Shown: positions 1-11,374 of the stretch, piece after piece | Position numbering within the stretch: the first letter of the stretch is position 1 | How the letters are laid out: the number at the start of each line of letters is the position of its first letter | Origin: Raphanus sativus | Lineage: Eukaryota; Streptophyta; Magnoliopsida; Brassicales; Brassicaceae | DNA: 64,000 nt | Assembly (NCBI RefSeq): GCF_000801105.2 | Contig: NC_079515.1 | Coordinates: 24,823,407 to 24,887,406 of the forward strand | Reading direction: 5' to 3' | Translations under genes and position numbers: made by a program | The notes under the pieces: model-generated | The model's database searches: none | What the model saw: the letters and a program-made list of their open reading frames with translations, nothing else | Told to the model about the DNA's origin: nothing

Positions 1-29
1 AATAATATGGTTTCTGTTATTAACCGCAG

Positions 30-916
30 AGAAGAGTCAAGATCTAATAATGAATAAAGGAGGTGCTCAACTGCTAGCGAAGATGGTGACCAAAACAGAT
101 GATCCACAGACTCTAAGAATGGTAGCTGGTGCACTTGCCAATTTATGTGGAAACGGTGAGCACAAGATTTTCAAACGCATCTACTCATCTGCACCAATGC
201 ATGTCTTCACTGTATAGCATATGCAAAAGCCAATATATTTGAAGAAGCTTTGTGCTGGGATGATAAGTATGTATTTAACTCTTACATGTCTCTGTGTTTT
301 TGCACAAACAGAGAAGTTTCTTAAGCTCCTGAAAGAAGAGGAAGGCATCAAGGGACTACTCACGATGGCGCAGTCCGGAAACATAGATATCGTTGCTCAA
401 GTGGCAAGAGGGATGGCAAATTTTGCAAAGTGTGAAACTCGCGAAATCATGCAAGGTTTGTAACTACGTATTTGCTTACAAATATAAATCCATATCCGAG
501 ACAATTTTGCTAATATACCTTGAATGATCTTAATGCATCACAGGGCGTAGAAAAGGCCGTTCTCTTCTCCTTGAAGAGGGTGCTCTTGAATGGTTGACTT
601 CAAACTCACATATCGAATCCGCATCAACACAACGTCACATTGAGCTTGCGCTTTGCCATCTAGCTCAAAATGGTAAGCCTATATTGGGTTGAGTAAAGCT
701 GATTTCACATGTCTTTCTCTATATCAAAACTTTGTGCGGTTGAGACATGACTAACATGCATACCTCCTCTTATTCGATGCAGAGGCAAACGCAAATGATT
801 TCAAAAGAACGGGAAGCGTGACAGAGATTGTAAGAATATCAGTGGAGTCGAGTAGAGATGACATTCGCAGCTTAGCAAAGAAGATACTCAGATCAAACCC
901 TCACTTCTCAAGCTGA
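30..916 (+). CDS. ARK1: Armadillo-repeat kinesin ARK1, 3' end (partial)
   Basis: C-terminal armadillo-repeat part of a plant ARK kinesin, a microtubule motor that in Arabidopsis shapes root hairs and microtubule dynamics. Four exons can be read: 30-155, 312-455, 544-672 and 783-916, each with GT..AG borders and phase 1. They join into ARM-type helices (DDPQTLRMVAGALANLCGN, then VAQVARGMANFAKC, then RHIELALCHLAQN) and end KKILRSNPHFSS-stop. The motor domain and coiled coil lie upstream of the window. Bases 1-29 look like the end of an intron. The next genes, LHCA1 and GRXS14, fit the Arabidopsis neighbourhood of ARK1 (At3g54870), which separates it from ARK2 and ARK3. A damaged inverted copy of this region lies at 13966-14398. 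Confidence 0.88.
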
Positions 917-1997
917 ACATGAAAGTAACAGAAAAAAAAGATGTACATAAGCATAACAACTCTGGTGAGTGGTACAGATTCTTATCTGGATCTGTGAGAA
1001 ATGTCATTAAATTGACTTTTGTGATTGAGATGACGGTAATCGAAGAGGGCAGCTAAGGTTATGACAAAACATATGTTCAAGAGATTATGTGCTGTCATCA
1101 TTTATATGATGTTGTATACTGTTTCCGTTGGTAATTTTCGTGAACAGTTTTTTCTTGATGTTTCGCCACGTTATTAATCATTTGTGCAACAAATCTTACT
1201 GAATACTCATTATGGTTTGAAATTTCACATGGCCAAGCTCTCCTGTGTATGATTGAGTATGGATCAAACTCAAGTCTTCTCACTGATGTTGTGTGTTTGC
1301 ATTAAAGTAACAAGACTTATTTGGAATCAGTTTTGTTCTCATTTAACAATCATACAAGTGTTACAAATGGAGTATGTGAGTGGTCACAAATGGAGTATGT
1401 GAGTAGATGTTTTCGCAACTCCTAGTGATTTTTAATTGAATCTCTTTTTTTCTTTGTTCTTTGTTCGATTTGATGGCATTGTTTGATTCTTCTTCTAATC
1501 GTAAAGGCCTTCGTCATACCATATATCGACCAGAAAGTCCACCATCTCCTACACAAACATCAGACGGGCAATTCAGTTATTTGAGAATGATTTTTTAGCT
1601 TCGTTGAATAAATGAGATTAGATCAAATCTTACGGGTAAAGGAATCGACTCAGAGAAAGGTTCATGAGATGAGAGAAGATCTTCATATGTAGTGGACCAA
1701 CTACATGAGATTCAAGATTATGTTAAAGAGTATACATCACTAGAATATTAAAACTACACAACAAGAGAAACATGATCCCATTGTTAAAATAACCTTATAA
1801 TCTGATCCTTTGTAGTTTTTTTTCTCTGTCTAGATTGATCTCCCACCCATTTTTCTCTGTTCTCTTGCCACAGCTTTACACCTACAACCAGTAAATATGC
1901 TTGTAAATAGTGCTCCAGAACAAATAGTTTCAAAATTACAGAACCAACAAGTTTTAATCCCTTGTGGTTTCTCCGACAAGAAACAGAAGTATGGTTG
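917..1997. other. ARK1 3' flank and spacer
   Basis: This stretch holds the ARK1 3' UTR followed by AT-rich spacer. A short direct repeat (acaaatggagtatgtgagt) occurs twice near 1362-1403. I see no further gene here. Confidence 0.5.
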
Positions 1998-2195
1998 TTA
2001 TGCTACGTAACCAAGAGCAAAGATTGGTAAAACAATGATCTTTGTTAAGCTAGTTGTGAAATATGTACCATGATCCACAGGTGTAATGGTGCTTTCAGTG
2101 TTCTTTTTAACCGAGCTTTTATCTTCTATGGCCAGTTTTGAAAGCTCAAGAGGTTTGTTTTCCGTGGACAGACAATTTGCAGTAAAAAGCTCCAT
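1998..2195 (-). CDS. Hypothetical 65-residue protein with hydrophobic C-terminus
   Basis: I do not recognise this protein. The ATG at 2195 sits in a good plant context (aacaATGG). The frame gives 65 residues: a polar Lys/Ser/Thr-rich N-terminal part, then a hydrophobic C-terminal stretch (SLTKIIVLPIFALGYVA) that could be a tail anchor. On the minus strand an untranslated leader exon ending CATTTAG|GTAAATC near 2750 is plausible, but I could not settle its acceptor. It occupies the slot of At3g54880, a small uncharacterised gene between ARK1 and LHCA1, and that position is its main support. It could equally be a chance frame. Confidence 0.38.
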   Translation of the reverse strand: MELFTANCLSTENKPLELSKLAIEDKSSVKKNTESTITPVDHGTYFTTSLTKIIVLPIFALGYVA

Positions 2196-3690
2196 TGTTG
2201 TGATTCAATCGAATGATCATTCCTTTCCGAAATAAATTCGATTATACCAACATTCAACAAAGAATATCAAAGGTTTCCACACAAGCTGCTAGGAACACAA
2301 ACATTATATTAAAACCGAACTCAATAAAGCATGATACTGTTTACATGAAAGGGGGTTGGTTTAGTTTTACCTCATTGACATATTCATCAATCAGCTTGTG
2401 GGAAAACCTAAAAAGATTCATAAAACAAGAATACCAGATTCCTCAGAAAAATCTCAATACATTATCAAGGATGAAAATTCAATACAAAAACCAAAAAAAA
2501 AAGATAGATTGTTTGACATTGCTGTTCATATTCATTAACAAATCTTCATCTATAAAGCAACAAAAAAATATTAAGTCATTAAATGCAGAACTACTTCTGT
2601 TTCATTAAGAAGGATCTTTCTGGAACATAATGTAATCAAGATCCAATCAGATGCATTCTAGATCCAAATATTTTCTTAGGGATAAGCTAAAGTTCTTGAG
2701 AGAAACATAACATTTACAGGTAACAAGAACAGAGGAAGGAAGATTTACCTAAATGAGGGAGTACCAGCAGAAAGTTTGGTGGGAGGATTGAAACTTGTTT
2801 TCTTTTAGGTTTATATGTAAATGAAACTTTAGATCTTGAGCCAATGAAAATCAACTAAAAATAAATTTAAAAGGAATAATATCCAAAAATAGGAGAGAAT
2901 AAAATAAAATAAATTAAAGTGTTTACCTTGTTGGTAGATGAGTAGTAATAATAATAAAATCTGTATCCACCACCACTATCCAGATCTGTTCTGAGTCAAT
3001 GGGACAGAAAATTGAAGCAAGCCCCCACGCATATGACAAAAACAACACAACTTATCTTTCAATCATACGTGGATGTGATTAGGAAAGATAATATATCATC
3101 TTTTACTATATGAAATTTGTCACATGTTGTAATATAGTTATTTTATTTACAAACACTACTTTGATTTTTCCTCAGATTTTATCTCAAGATCATTGACCAT
3201 ATTAATGGTCAAGATAGATAACATGTTTGCGTGTTTGGTTTACGTTGTTCTTAATCTCCTCTAACTTGCAGTTCCTTAAACTTATTTGCGTATTTGGAGT
3301 TATCCAAGAGCACTGTGACACATATTTTGCTTTTTCTTCTTATTATTTTATCACAATTGCTTTAACCTATAAAGAGAGATAGGACGAAAAAGTATGAGAA
3401 AGGGGTGATTTTGGGTAATTAGTGAATTTACGTGTGTGTCTGTGTTTTTTTGTTTTTCTTTTTTTTGTTATTTAGCCTAATTTCCCTACTAAAATTGTAG
3501 TAGTTTGCATTATCTGCCAAAGGAAAAGTAACTTGGAAATATGCGGACTGAAACTCCATAACTCTAAAAAGAACATACCGACAATCAGTCCGCTCTAAGT
3601 TTTCTAATAAAATATAAGACATGGTTCTGTCTTCGTCCGTAAGATAAATCACCACTGACCAAATACAAAAGAAACAGACTTTTTTCTTTA
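2196..3690. other. AT-rich spacer
   Basis: AT-rich sequence between the small hypothetical gene and the LINE fragment. A possible non-coding leader exon of the minus-strand gene lies at about 2750-3000. No other gene or RNA could be supported. Confidence 0.4.
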
Positions 3691-3705
3691 TAAATTTGGT
3701 TATTC

Positions 3706-4388
3706 TTTTTTGCTAAATTGTAAATATCATAGAATGAAAGAGTAGATTTTACAAGTGATCTTTTGATCTGTATCATCTTGGCAAAAAGAAAGAAAAAACA
3801 AGATGGATACAAAGAAATGATTAACCGGCTATTATCTTAGCCACAGTCTCATAATAGAGCTAAACTTTTTCCTCAGCCTTCTAGCCGAGATGATGTTTTT
3901 AACCTCTTTATCAATGGCTCTAAAAACAGTAGAGGCCGGAATGGATGTCTGATTGTGCACTAGGTTATTTCTCTGCTTCTATATGTGATAGATGACAGAG
4001 TGAGCAGCTAGCTTCCGTAAGAGAGTGAGTCGCCGGGAGCGGGATGGATTCCTGATCCAAGACAGCAGTTCAGACCAGGAGGTGATCGCTGCTGTGTTGG
4101 GCTGGCAACGCACGAGCACTCCACGCCAAACGTCTTGACTGTAGGTGCAGGAGATGAAGAGATGGTCTCTGGTTTCGTCATGCTGGGTGCAGAAAGGACA
4201 GAGCGGCGAAACCGGCAGACCCCATGCCGCAAGTCTTGATCTGGTAGGCAGCCGATCATAATTCGCAATCCACATTGTGAAACTGAGCTTGGGGATTGCT
4301 CCCTTGAACCAAACAACATCAAACCAGTCCTTTAGCTCTCCTCTAGGCCTTAGCATTTCCCATGTAGCTGCGGACCTGAAAACACTTG
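3706..4388 (-). mobile_element. 5'-truncated LINE fragment with 15-bp target-site duplications
   Basis: A 683-bp piece of the 3' end of a plant L1-type retrotransposon, inserted on the minus strand. It is flanked by a perfect 15-bp direct repeat, TAAATTTGGTTATTC, at 3691-3705 and 4389-4403. A T-run directly after the left repeat is the element's poly(A) tail seen on the plus strand. A TSD plus poly(A) plus loss of the 5' end is what target-primed reverse transcription leaves. Confidence 0.85.
3832..4388 (-). pseudogene. LINE reverse-transcriptase zinc-binding domain, broken
   Basis: The frame encodes the zf-RVT domain that follows the reverse transcriptase in plant LINE ORF2. It shows WFKGAIPKLSFTMWIANYDR, the cysteine/histidine set CPFC..HDETRDHLFISC, and a basic tail ending RLRKKFSSIMRLWLR-stop. 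An in-frame TAG near 3984 interrupts the reading where a tryptophan (TGG) is usual. The endonuclease and RT core are absent because the copy is 5'-truncated. It is a dead fragment with no cellular role. Confidence 0.85.
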
Positions 4389-4403
4389 TAAATTTGGTTA
4401 TTC

Positions 4404-5076
4404 CATACTGCAAAAGTTTTTAAACCTTATTAGTGTTCTCAATCATCCAATCAAATATCAACCGCTTACTGGTAAGATTACTCATTAATTTCCATTTCCT
4501 TGTTGCTCAATTTCATTTTATGAACCTGAGAGGAATGATATGACATATCATATCCTTATCGAATTCTTGTTTCTTCAGACAGATTACGTCGTTTTACAAG
4601 TAGTTGACATCAAAATATTAAAAACTTCAAACTCAAACGTAAATTGACTAGGTAATTTACATGCGTCTTGCGTGAGTTGGTATATATATCTAAGTTGGTA
4701 AAACAAAACAAACAAGTGTATTATCATCTCATTTTTTAAGGAAAGTTAATACATCTAAGTTAGAAATAGTAACCAAAAGATATGAACTATCAACGACTAC
4801 AATGTTTCTTCTATAATGAAGTAGATAATATGTGAATATTTACTAAACCTCAAAGCCACAAAGTCTGATAATCTAAATGATTTTAAATATTGTTTCAATG
4901 AAACATCAGGAATATGATATTACAAATAGTAAAACCACAGAGAATTCAAGCTCACACGAAGCAGTCGATCACCAAGACAAAACATCATAGGTTTCACAAT
5001 CTGTATTTTCATTACAGAGAGTTTTGATACACATGAAGCTCATCATAGGACACATTACTATTTTTTTTACAAGCCA
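4404..5076. other. Spacer and LHCA1 3' flank
   Basis: AT-rich sequence downstream of LHCA1. It probably contains the LHCA1 3' UTR on the minus strand at about 4900-5076. I see no other feature. Confidence 0.45.
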
Positions 5077-6474
5077 CTAGTTCAGAGGGATAACAATATC
5101 GCCAATGTTTTTGTGCCATGGATCAGCCAAGTGAGTAGCCAAGTTCTCCAATGGTCCTGTCCCTGGGTAAGCCGATTGCTGCACACAGAAGCCTACAAAG
5201 GCCAACAACGCAAGCCTCCCTGACATACACACCCAATAACAACACATAAACATTAGATATACATTTTTTTTTAATTAAGAGATGATCAAAGCAAGGTAAC
5301 ATGTGTGTAATGTGTTTGTATACCGTTCTTGATCTCCTTAACTTTCAACTCCTCAAACTTCTTAGGGTCTTTGGAGTATCCAAGAGGGTCAAATGCACCT
5401 CCAGGGTACTTCTTTTTCTCAGGGTCTTTCTCCATGCTCCTCTGGTGCTCAACAAAGGCAATAGCTAAGAACTCTATAGCCAAGATTGTGGGCAGAGTAC
5501 CCCATGGGACTGGGTTTCCCAAGTAAGTGGCTTGTCCTCCAGGTACTGCTGCCCATTCTTGAGCCTTGACCCAGTTTCCGTATCCCAAAGCCTCTGGTAC
5601 CAAAATCCCTGGCTGCATTCCACACCAAAAACATTAACCACCAACTTAAAAAGAACTAAAAGGTTGGATATTGAAGTAAATGTTGAAACTTACAACAGCA
5701 AGCATAGCCCATCTACAGTGGATGAGCTCTGATTCTTTGTATCTCTCAAGATTCTCTGGAACCTCTCCAAGTCCAAGCGGGTCAAACCCAAAGTCACTGC
5801 ACCATTTTAGTACCAAATAGGTTTAAAAACTGAAACAGAGAATGCAAGACGCACATGTAAGGTGCTTCATAGTATGCAAGAAACAAAGTAAAAGGAGATG
5901 ACTTTCTGATCCTGATCATGTGATGTGTACCTAATAACTTAAAGACTGAAACTTTGAACAGAATCTAATGTAGCAATCACAACCCAATAATCATCATCAA
6001 ATACATATCTAGGAAACTGAGCAACACAGACATAAAGATTTCAAATTTGAGCAGGAAACAGAGTACAGAGATGCTTCATAGTATGCAAGAAACAGAGTAA
6101 AAGGAGACTACTTTCTGCTTTGTGAATCATGGCGATGTGTACCCAATAACTTTAAACAGCATCCAGTGTAGAAATTAAAACCCAAACATCATCATCAAAT
6201 ACATATCTAACAAACTGAGCAATATAGACATAAAGTTTTCAAATTTGAGCAAGAAACAGAGTACAGAGATGTGATTGGCGTACCCTGGAGCAGAACCGTC
6301 GAGGTAAGCGGGACGCGGCTCGCCGGGCATCCAGTGAGCAGCCATTCTGATGCGGCCAACGTTCCCGGCGTTGGGGAGGGCAAATCCGGAGGAGACGAAT
6401 TTAGACTTCGAAGAAGAAAGAAGGGAAGGGTATACGGCGGCGATGCCGCAGCTCATGAGCGAGTTCGACGCCAT
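5077..6474 (-). CDS. LHCA1: Photosystem I antenna chlorophyll a/b-binding protein LHCA1
   Basis: Nuclear gene for a light-harvesting protein of the photosystem I antenna in the thylakoid membrane, where it binds chlorophyll and passes energy to the PSI core. Four exons: 6474-6284, 5796-5694, 5612-5324 and 5219-5077, with GT..AG borders, giving 241 residues, the usual LHCA1 size. A Ser/Ala-rich chloroplast transit peptide (about 45 residues) comes first. Helix 1 carries the chlorophyll-ligand motif in [12 protein letters not shown], helix 2 is in [13 protein letters not shown], and helix 3 is in [16 protein letters not shown], whose exon junction falls inside KNGR. It ends [12 protein letters not shown]. 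All key residues are present and the gene looks functional. Confidence 0.96.
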
Positions 6475-6780
6475 TGTATTCTCCGATATATCTCTCTCTC
6501 TGCCTTTCTGTTTGTTTACTACAAAGAAGAAAGATGTGAAGGAGAGGTGTGTGTTGGATGTTGTCAGTGTGTAAGAGTGATCCGTATAAGTAAGGTTTTG
6601 TAGGATGCGAATCTAAATTCAGATTGCTATTGGCTAGAGTGAGCTTGCTTGGCTATCTCATTGGGCCACGTGTAGTCTCTATATCATGTTGATATCTCTA
6701 TCTGCTCTGAGTGGTTCAGACATAGGCAAGAATCTAAGTTATTACCTCTTTTGCCATTTATCTTCTGCAAAGATAAAAAA
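6475..6780 (-). promoter_or_regulatory. LHCA1 upstream region with G-box, CCAAT and GATA/I-box
   Basis: Upstream of the LHCA1 start lie an inverted CCAAT box (ATTGG near 6630), a perfect G-box CACGTG at 6667-6672 and an AGATAA I-box near 6768. This combination is typical of light-responsive LHC promoters. The sites are seen in the sequence; light control is inferred from the family. Confidence 0.55.
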
Positions 6781-6789
6781 AAAAAATCT

Positions 6790-7784
6790 AGAAAGCGTCC
6801 AAAATATTGGTATTACCGTATACCACAAGAAATTAAATCAAAACCTTTTGTGGTCTTCCCTTACGATTTGAGTAGTCACTGACTGATTTTTTTTTTTTAT
6901 AAAATATCTTTTCAAACCACAGAGATTTTTTTTTTAGAAAATGGAGTCTAAATCCAGTAGTGTGAAAAAAAATTCCAATGAAGGCAACATCGTAGATGAT
7001 GATTCTGAATGAGATTAGATTGATAAATGTTGCTAGCTATGGATGTTAAACCAAGGCTTCTTCTATTTATTTTCTGTTTGCAGCTGGAGAAATTCAGCCG
7101 TTTTGTTGTTCAGAGACTAGGACATTGCTCTAGACCCTTGCAACTAAAGCAGAGGTGGTTGTGCATATGACCATGCTTTCCCTAGGACCTGCACTAAAGT
7201 AGAGTGATCGTCAAGATCTAGCCTGCGGTTTTTAATCGGCACGGAGATTTGTTTCCAAAGAAGCTCTCACAAGTTAGTGAATATGTTCAAGAGCATTATT
7301 TACAAGTTGTTTATATAGTGCTTTACATCAGCCACCTACTGTAACTAACTAACAACTTGATTCTATAACAACTAACATAGAGAGCTGTACAGAGAGTTGC
7401 ATTGATTCTAAATATCTTAATAACTCTGTTTCTCATTCAGACTCATCTTCAATAATGAGAACAACACATGACGCTAGACGGAGACAAAGTCTAATACTCA
7501 GGAAGATACTGAAACCTTCAAAGACTAAATCTTTTTTTTTTTTTCAAAGACTAAATCTTTGTAACCAAACTAATGAAAGATAAAGGCACATGTAAAAAAA
7601 AAAGGGATCTTAATCAATAAGGAGACTCTAAGACAGTAAAGTACGGATTTTTTTTTTTCAGACACTTAGTTGTTCTATAACCATAGTGTATAGTTCCATC
7701 ATACAGCATGTCTCTCAATGTTACCAGACATAGACTCTTTTAACACATCAACAGCACCTTCGTTCAGGATAAAAAAGATCAGCT
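6790..7784. other. Spacer between LHCA1 and GRXS14
   Basis: About 1 kb of non-coding sequence with several poly-T/poly-A runs (for example 7530-7545 and 7650-7660) and the likely GRXS14 3' UTR near 7700-7784. No gene or repeat family was recognised. Confidence 0.45.
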
Positions 7785-8297
7785 TCACGAGCACATAGCT
7801 CTCTCCACAGCCTCCTGCAACTCACCACTCTGAAACGCCTCGAGAGTGATATCGCAGCCCCCGAAAAACTCGCCGCCGATGTAAAGCTGAGGAAACGTCG
7901 GCCAGCTGGAGTACTCTTTAAGCCCTTGCCTCACCATCTCGTTCTCGAGAATGTTCACGTCTTCGAAAGGAACGTTGAGAGTCTTCAGGATCTGCACCAC
8001 CGTGTTCGAGAATCCGCACATCGGGAAATCCCTCGTCCCTTTCATGAACAGCACCACTTTCTCCGATTTCACCAGCTTCTCGAGCGTATCTCTGAGCTGC
8101 GGCGTGAGCGACGCCGACGAAGAAGCGGAGCATCGGAACTTCGCGGCGTGGGGAGATGGTTTGAGTTTGAGATTGGAGCGGACGGCGAGTGATGAGGAGA
8201 CGAATCTGAGAGATTGAGGCTTGTTGATAATTGAGGATGAGATGAAGACGACGCCGGGAGGTGTCAAGGTCGGCGTTTTGACAGATCGGAGAGCCAT
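7785..8297 (-). CDS. GRXS14: Chloroplast CGFS-type monothiol glutaredoxin GRXS14 (CXIP1)
   Basis: A single-exon gene of 170 residues. The first 60 or so residues are a Ser-rich, basic chloroplast transit peptide. The rest is one glutaredoxin domain with the monothiol CGFS active site at residues 94-97, preceded by VVLFMKGTRDFPM and followed by WPTFPQLYIGGEFFGGCD, which holds the TVP-like (here TFP) and GG glutathione-binding parts. Proteins of this type bind a [2Fe-2S] cluster with glutathione and pass it to apoproteins in the stroma. CXIP1 was first reported as a CAX-exchanger partner. Order next to LHCA1 matches At3g54900. No damage is seen. Confidence 0.95.
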   Translation of the reverse strand: MALRSVKTPTLTPPGVVFISSSIINKPQSLRFVSSSLAVRSNLKLKPSPHAAKFRCSASSSASLTPQLRDTLEKLVKSEKVVLFMKGTRDFPMCGFSNTVVQILKTLNVPFEDVNILENEMVRQGLKEYSSWPTFPQLYIGGEFFGGCDITLEAFQSGELQEAVERAMCS

Positions 8298-8863
8298 TTT
8301 TTTTTTATTTTTCTTTCTGGAGATTGGAAGTGGTTAAGTGTGTGATTTTTATGAGCCACACAACCACACATTAGTGGGTAGGAAGAGTAGAATAAACTCT
8401 GTTGGCAAACATTGTCTTAGTCATGAGTTATGACTGCTTCTCAGATTTGGTTATTTGGTACGGTTTAGAAAATTGGTCTTACACTCTTTACCTGCGAATC
8501 AATTTTATTTCGGTTTTTGAAAGTTTTTGTTTTACGGTTCGGTTTGATTCTAGACAAAAGCGTTAGAAATAATTAATTAATTTAAGTGCAACAAATCAGT
8601 TATAGTAGACTTTATGTCTATTATTATTAAATTTTAGTTTGATTTAAGTATATGTAGTTTAAGGTTTGGTCCAGTAATTTTGTATATTTTTTTTTTGATA
8701 TTTTTGTTATTATACCATTTAGTTAGATTTGGATTCATATACTACTCCATGCATTCCATAATGCCAAATGTTTTGGTTAACATCACAAGAATTAAAAAAA
8801 AAACTTACTTTTAGAAAGATGATACTATAATTAATTTAAATTTAAATGAACTATCTAGTCATA
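8298..8863. other. GRXS14 upstream spacer
   Basis: AT-rich upstream region of GRXS14, leading to the CACTA insertion. I found no confident promoter element and no gene. Confidence 0.4.
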
Positions 8864-8866
8864 AAT

Positions 8867-10246
8867 CACTACAAAAATGTTTTAACATCATTTATTTTCA
8901 ATATTTGCATTATTTATAAGTGATGTAAAAGAATTTTACATCACTTAAAAAAGTGACTCTGAAAGTGGTGATGCAAACAATTTACATCAATTCGTTTAAT
9001 AATTGATGTAAAAATATAAATTATTTGCATCATTTACATAAATGATGTTAATATGTGTCATTTCTAATAAATGATGTTAGTTTTTAAATCAATAATGTTA
9101 AATGATGCAAATATTTCTATCAGTTAAAATAATTGAATTTTTAATAATTACGTCAAAAAATTAAAAATATTTGATTAATAACAAAATAATTACGGAATTG
9201 TTATTTTATTAATTAAATTTTACATAACAAAAATATAATTCCAATATAAATTAATATTTCAATAAGATAACTAAATTAAAAACTTTCATTATTTTTATCT
9301 GTTATTATACATCACGATTTAAAAAATGATTTAAAAACATATAAAAATAATCCATATAGATTTCAGCCACCATTCTTGCTTTTGTTTCAAATTTCTTCAT
9401 TCCATCTTACACACTCCAGTATTTTTTGTATACTCTTTCTTTCTCCTTGTAGAACAATAATTGCAACTTATCCAACGATGGAGATGGATCTTGATACTTG
9501 AACATATTTTTATCCTACAAAATATAAAAAGATTAGTAAACTTAATTTAGTGAAAACTCTTGATAATCCCCTCTAGAGTAAAGGTAATTGTTTATAAGTA
9601 TCATTTGCATAGCAATTTAAAGCATCTTAATTTTCTGTTTTTATTTCGAGAAAACACACATTTATAATGATTAGTTACATACCTCCATTGATCTTGAAGT
9701 TCACCATGTCTTCATGATTTTTGAACTATCAATAATCATTGTAAATAGAAAATCATGTGAAGAACACAGAAAAATAAATATAAGAGAAAATAAAAAATAT
9801 AACATGCCAGAAAATTAAAGAAACAAGGATAAAAGATGATCAAGGATCAGATTTTATTACTTTTAAAAACTGTGTCGATAGATTTTAAGAAAGAATTGTA
9901 AATGTAGAAGAAGAAGACTTTGGGGTTCTAAAAGATGTGGGTTTGTGGGTGAGATAAAATAGGATAGGAGATAAATTAGGATATATTATTGTATTCCGTA
10001 TAACCAATATTGTATTTAATAACATAAATATTTTTTTAAAAAAGATTAGAGAAATAAATTTGAAAATAAATTTATTTAAGGCAAAATTTGGCATAGTCAT
10101 TGTAAATTTCAGATTTCTTTTAATTAGCTTATCTATTTAATTAATTAGATATTTTAAACCTATGGACAGATATTTAAAAATTGAGCTTTTCGGTTTCATT
10201 ATTAAATAATTACTTACTGTCAGTTATAACTTTCATGGGAATTTAT

Positions 10247-10280
<34 letters not shown>

Positions 10281-10579
10281 ATATATTAACTATTAAATAT
10301 GTTCAAAACTCATATGAATCAATTATGAAAGTAAAACAGTTTTAAAGATAAGAAATAAATACACAGATTTTCTTTAAATAATTTATACTGAATATTTTAA
10401 ATTTAGAAAATATAAAGATTTAGCGTCATCAAAATTTTCAACCAAAACAAATGAACTACATATATTGATAATTAATTAAAATTATTATAGTATCATATTT
10501 ATCAATAAATGATATAAATTAGTATCACTTATTTTTCTGATACTAATTAAGTGATGTATTACAACCATTTTTTGTAGTG
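8867..10579. mobile_element. Non-autonomous CACTA (En/Spm-type) element
   Basis: A 1,713-bp element bounded by inverted ends that begin CACTACAAAAATG on the left and, reading inward from the right, CACTACAAAAAATGG. A 3-bp duplication AAT flanks both ends (8864-8866 and 10580-10582). The subterminal parts carry many direct and inverted copies of an ATGATGTAAA/TTTACATCA-like word, as CACTA elements do for transposase binding. There is no transposase frame, so it must have moved in trans. An (AT)n run lies inside at about 10249-10278. Confidence 0.85.
10249..10278. repeat. (AT)n microsatellite
   Basis: About 15 uninterrupted AT units, nested within the CACTA element. Confidence 0.9.
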
Positions 10580-10582
10580 AAT

Positions 10583-11374
10583 AAAGCAGCAAAATATTGT
10601 TTATTTATTTTTGCTTAAAATTAAAATATTACTGTTCAATCATTTTTCAAATAAAATAAAGTTTATTTTTAAAATATTGAAACATTTTATATTTTTGAAA
10701 TATCAGATATTCTCTAAATCATTTTTTAGGAGAAATTATGTTTTTGGTATTGTTACACTCCTTTTTTACCCCATCCAATAAGAAAAGGATTTCAATTAAT
10801 GAAAATATTATGATTAATTTTACATAATATATTGTAATGTGTATAGGATAGGCAGATTTTTATTAACAAATGTCAGCTAATTTATGAAAATGATAATTAA
10901 CTAAACGTTGTTTTCAAGATTTATTTTTTTGATTGATTTTCAGAAAAAAAAATGATCGAGCTATTGGTATATATTAACTTTTTGTTTTTTTGACTAAACG
11001 ACTTGGAGATGGTAGAGAAAGGCCAGAGGAAGTATTCTGTTGAGTCAAGCTATTGCGTCTTCGAATGGCAACAACTTCTACCAAGACTCACGTGGAAAAT
11101 ACACTCAAATGATCGTATTTATACACGACGGATCATTTTTTACTGTGGCTCCAACATTGTAAGTGCACCAAGTGTTTTTCTCTCTCTTCAGTTAAAATGT
11201 TTCTCTGGTCTGCATTTAAATTACAAACTATGAAAAAGATCATATAACTTAGCTCTTACCATATAGAAAGAAAATTGTAGAAAACAACTTCTCTGAGTTG
11301 AAGACAAACCAACGAGTCCGAGCAAATACAAGAAAAAATTCAAATAACAGGCCAAATTTTAATGATGAAAATAC
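10583..11374. other. 3' flank of F-box copy A
   Basis: No gene. The part from about 11020 to 11374 (words such as attgcgtcttcgaatgg and gttgaagacaaacca) recurs downstream of the other F-box copies near 17230-17566, 23770-24108 and 26470-26650, so it belongs to the duplicated F-box unit. Confidence 0.6.

Noticed and set aside
2213..2608. 131-codon plus-strand frame
   Set aside because: AT-rich, Lys/Asn/Ser composition, no family, overlaps the probable minus-strand leader/intron; begins at a non-ATG codon.
9885..10100. 71-codon frame in the CACTA element
   Set aside because: Low-complexity Phe/Ile/Lys product of AT-rich DNA; no transposase motif.
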